Position numbers and translations under genes: made by a program | The notes under the pieces: generated by a model | Told to the model about the DNA's origin: nothing | Seen by the model: the letters and a program-made list of their open reading frames with translations, nothing else | Databases searched by the model: none | In this document: piece after piece, positions 49,243-51,008 of the stretch | Layout of the letters: each line of letters opens with the position of its first letter | How positions within the stretch are numbered: the first letter of the stretch is position 1 | Assembly: GCF_016583825.1 (NCBI RefSeq) | Contig: NZ_NRRV01000035.1 | Location: 1 to 51,008 of the forward strand | From: Thiohalocapsa halophila | GTDB lineage: Bacteria > Pseudomonadota > Gammaproteobacteria > Chromatiales > Chromatiaceae | Direction of reading: 5' to 3' | DNA length: 51,008 nucleotides

Positions 49243-51006
49243 ATGGGCCGAGTCCGTCGGCGCCCCTTTCACGTCGAGCTCATCAAGCCGTCCCATTACG
49301 ACGACGACGGCTATGTCATCCAGTGGCTCAAGGCCTGGATTCCGTCCAATTCCTTGGCAAGCATGTACGGCCTGACCCTGGAGGCGGCGGAACAGCAGGC
49401 ACTGGGCGAGGACGTGGATGTCCGCGTGCAGGCCTATGACGAGACCAACACCATCATCCCGCTCGAGCGCATCATCAAGCAGATCCGCAAGGCCGGCGGC
49501 GCGGGCTTGGTGTGCATGGTGGGCGTGCAGTCCAACCAGTTCCCGCGCGCCATGGACATGGCGCGGGAGCTGCATGCCGCCGGGGTGCAGGTGGCCATCG
49601 GCGGATTTCATGTCAGCGGCTGCCTGGCCATGCTGCCGGAGCTGCCGGCGGACCTCCAAGAGGCGCTGGACCTCGGCATCACGCTCTTCGCCGGCGAATC
49701 CGAAGGCCGCTTCATGGACCTGCTGCGTGCCGCCAAGGCGCAGCGCATGGAGCCGCTCTACGACTACATGGACGAGCTGCCGGGCATGGAGGGCCAGCGC
49801 ATGCCCTACCTGCCGCCCAAGGTCGCCCGGCGCTACGCACCCATGCCCGGCACCTTCGACGCCGGCCGCGGCTGCCCATTTCTGTGCAGCTTCTGCACCA
49901 TCATCAACGTGCAGGGGCGCAAGTCACGCTACCGCAGCCCGGACGACGTGGAGCGCCTGCTGCGGGCGAACCTCGCCCACGGCATTCGTCACTATTTCAT
50001 CACCGACGACAACTTCGCCCGCAACCGCAACTGGGAAGCCATTTTCGACCGCATCGCTGCGGTGCGCGAGGAGCTGGGAGTGAAGTTCAACTTCACCATC
50101 CAGGTGGACACCATGTGCCACAAGCTGCCGGGCTTCGTGGACAAGGCGCGCAAGGCTGGTGTCTCGCGGGTTTTCATCGGGCTCGAGAACGTCAATCCGG
50201 ACAACCTCAAGGCCGCGAACAAGAAGCAGAATAAGATCAGCAACTACCGCGACATGCTGATCGCCTGGCAGCAAAAGCGCGTGACCACCTACTGCGGCTA
50301 CATCCTGGGCTTTCCGGGGGATACGCCCGAGTCCATCGCCAAGGACATCGAGACCATCAAGCGCGAGCTGCCGCTGGACATCCTGGAGCTGTTCTGTCTG
50401 ACGCCTTTGCCGGGCTCCGCGGACCACAAGGCATTGGTGGAGCAGGGCGTCGCCATGGACCCGGACATGAATATCTACGACCTGGAGCACGTCTGCACCG
50501 CGCATCCCAAGATGAACAAGGCCGAATGGCTCGGCGCCTATCGCGACGCCTGGGACAGCTATTACGCCTTCGACCACCTGGAGACCCTGATGCGCCGAGC
50601 GGCGGCCTTCGGCCGTAACCCCAAGCGCGTGATGGAGATCGCACTGGAGTTCTACGGCTGCCTGAAGTTCGAGCGGGTGCACCCGCTGCAGGGCGGCTTC
50701 GTGCGCCGAAAGATCCGCACCCAGCGCCGCCCCGGCCTTCGCATCGAGCACCCCCTGGTGTTTCATCCCCGCCGCGCCTGGGAGATCGCCAGCACCTATT
50801 CCAGGCTGTTCATCTACGCGCTGCGGGTCTGGATGCTCTACAAGCGCATCCGCAAGGAGACCCGCGACGGCGCCGGCCTCGACTACCTCGACGACGCCAT
50901 CCGCCCGAGCGAGCCGGAGGCGGCGAACGATGCGGCGCCGGAGGACCTCACCATGGATCTCACCGGGCAGGGGGCGGAGCCGGTGCGGGTGGCGGCTGGG
51001 GGTTGA
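49243..51006 (+). CDS. B12-binding-domain radical SAM enzyme
   Basis: Cobalamin-dependent radical SAM enzyme of unknown substrate; relatives methylate unactivated carbons or close rings (bacteriochlorophyll and hopanoid enzymes among them). The 587-residue product has an N-terminal cobalamin-binding-like domain (about 30-150, with GLVCMVGVQSNQFPRAMD), the 4Fe-4S motif CPFLCSFC (Cys211, Cys215, Cys218), then radical SAM core strands (YFITDDNFARN, VFIGLENVNPDNL, YILGFPGDTPESIA) and a C-terminal extension of about 180 residues. The ATG at 49243 gives a compact N-terminus. The gene is complete, ending 2 bp before the window edge. Confidence 0.9.
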   Translation: MGRVRRRPFHVELIKPSHYDDDGYVIQWLKAWIPSNSLASMYGLTLEAAEQQALGEDVDVRVQAYDETNTIIPLERIIKQIRKAGGAGLVCMVGVQSNQFPRAMDMARELHAAGVQVAIGGFHVSGCLAMLPELPADLQEALDLGITLFAGESEGRFMDLLRAAKAQRMEPLYDYMDELPGMEGQRMPYLPPKVARRYAPMPGTFDAGRGCPFLCSFCTIINVQGRKSRYRSPDDVERLLRANLAHGIRHYFITDDNFARNRNWEAIFDRIAAVREELGVKFNFTIQVDTMCHKLPGFVDKARKAGVSRVFIGLENVNPDNLKAANKKQNKISNYRDMLIAWQQKRVTTYCGYILGFPGDTPESIAKDIETIKRELPLDILELFCLTPLPGSADHKALVEQGVAMDPDMNIYDLEHVCTAHPKMNKAEWLGAYRDAWDSYYAFDHLETLMRRAAAFGRNPKRVMEIALEFYGCLKFERVHPLQGGFVRRKIRTQRRPGLRIEHPLVFHPRRAWEIASTYSRLFIYALRVWMLYKRIRKETRDGAGLDYLDDAIRPSEPEAANDAAPEDLTMDLTGQGAEPVRVAAGG

Positions 51007-51008
51007 TG

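Overview
The window reads as chromosomal DNA of a GC-rich gammaproteobacterium, most likely a purple sulfur bacterium of the Chromatiaceae/Ectothiorhodospiraceae type. The pointers are a crtI-crtB carotenoid operon with a near-perfect PpsR/CrtJ-type operator (TGT-N12-ACA) just upstream, a menaquinone cluster (menB-A-C-H-I and menE), gammaproteobacterial housekeeping neighbours (murJ-ribF, yacG, yebC-ruvC-ruvA, an mla-type MCE operon), a periplasmic SoxH-like metallohydrolase and many intergenic repeats. The genus assignment is inference; no rRNA or bch/puf gene lies in the window.

Layout. 0.1-6.4 kb: ribF and murJ (minus), a GT-C glycosyltransferase and a DUF4139 protein. 6.4-8.2 kb: three REP elements, a wrecked TauE/SafE gene, a Uma2-type protein and a YefM/RelE-YoeB toxin-antitoxin pair. 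8.2-17.3 kb: an MBL-fold hydrolase, an 1829-residue protein joining a DEDD exonuclease, a RecQ helicase and a UvrD helicase, a small membrane protein and an unrecognised P-loop NTPase. 17.3-21 kb: the crtI-crtB operon and a small membrane protein. 21-25.8 kb: SDR, yacG, yebC, ruvC, a second toxin-antitoxin pair and ruvA. 25.9-33.6 kb: the men genes and an APC permease. 33.8-35.4 kb: a PIN/XRE-ImmA module with a clear operator. 35.7-41.1 kb: a GNAT-nitrilase fusion, a PEP-CTERM protein and a PhoX phosphatase. 41.3-46.7 kb: a broken duplicate of the mlaE-mlaF junction, VapBC, then the intact mlaE-F-D-lipoprotein operon. 46.8-51 kb: an orphan gene, an EamA transporter and a B12-radical SAM protein.

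Two repeat systems tie the window together. The first is a 237-bp MITE with 18-bp terminal inverted repeats starting CCTAGAAACGG. It is present in three copies of identical length, two of them with 5-bp target duplications. One copy sits inside the mla operon, and the broken mlaEF duplicate preserves the empty site. That comparison shows that the insertion moved the ancestral mlaF Shine-Dalgarno sequence 242 bp away. A stop-codon change at the element edge now makes an element-borne reading frame end as ATGA on the mlaF start. The second is a set of short tandem arrays whose period is always 7 or 14 bp but whose sequence differs at each locus. They sit at gene boundaries (after the crt operon, before the SDR gene, yebC-ruvC, menB-menA, mlaF-mlaD). 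Two of them are arranged as inverted pairs.

Other notable points are an MlaF ATPase that lacks the usual catalytic glutamate and switch histidine, the exonuclease-RecQ-UvrD fusion, and four toxin-antitoxin-like modules in 51 kb. All coordinates and motifs were read by eye. Family names rest on recognised motifs, not on database searches.
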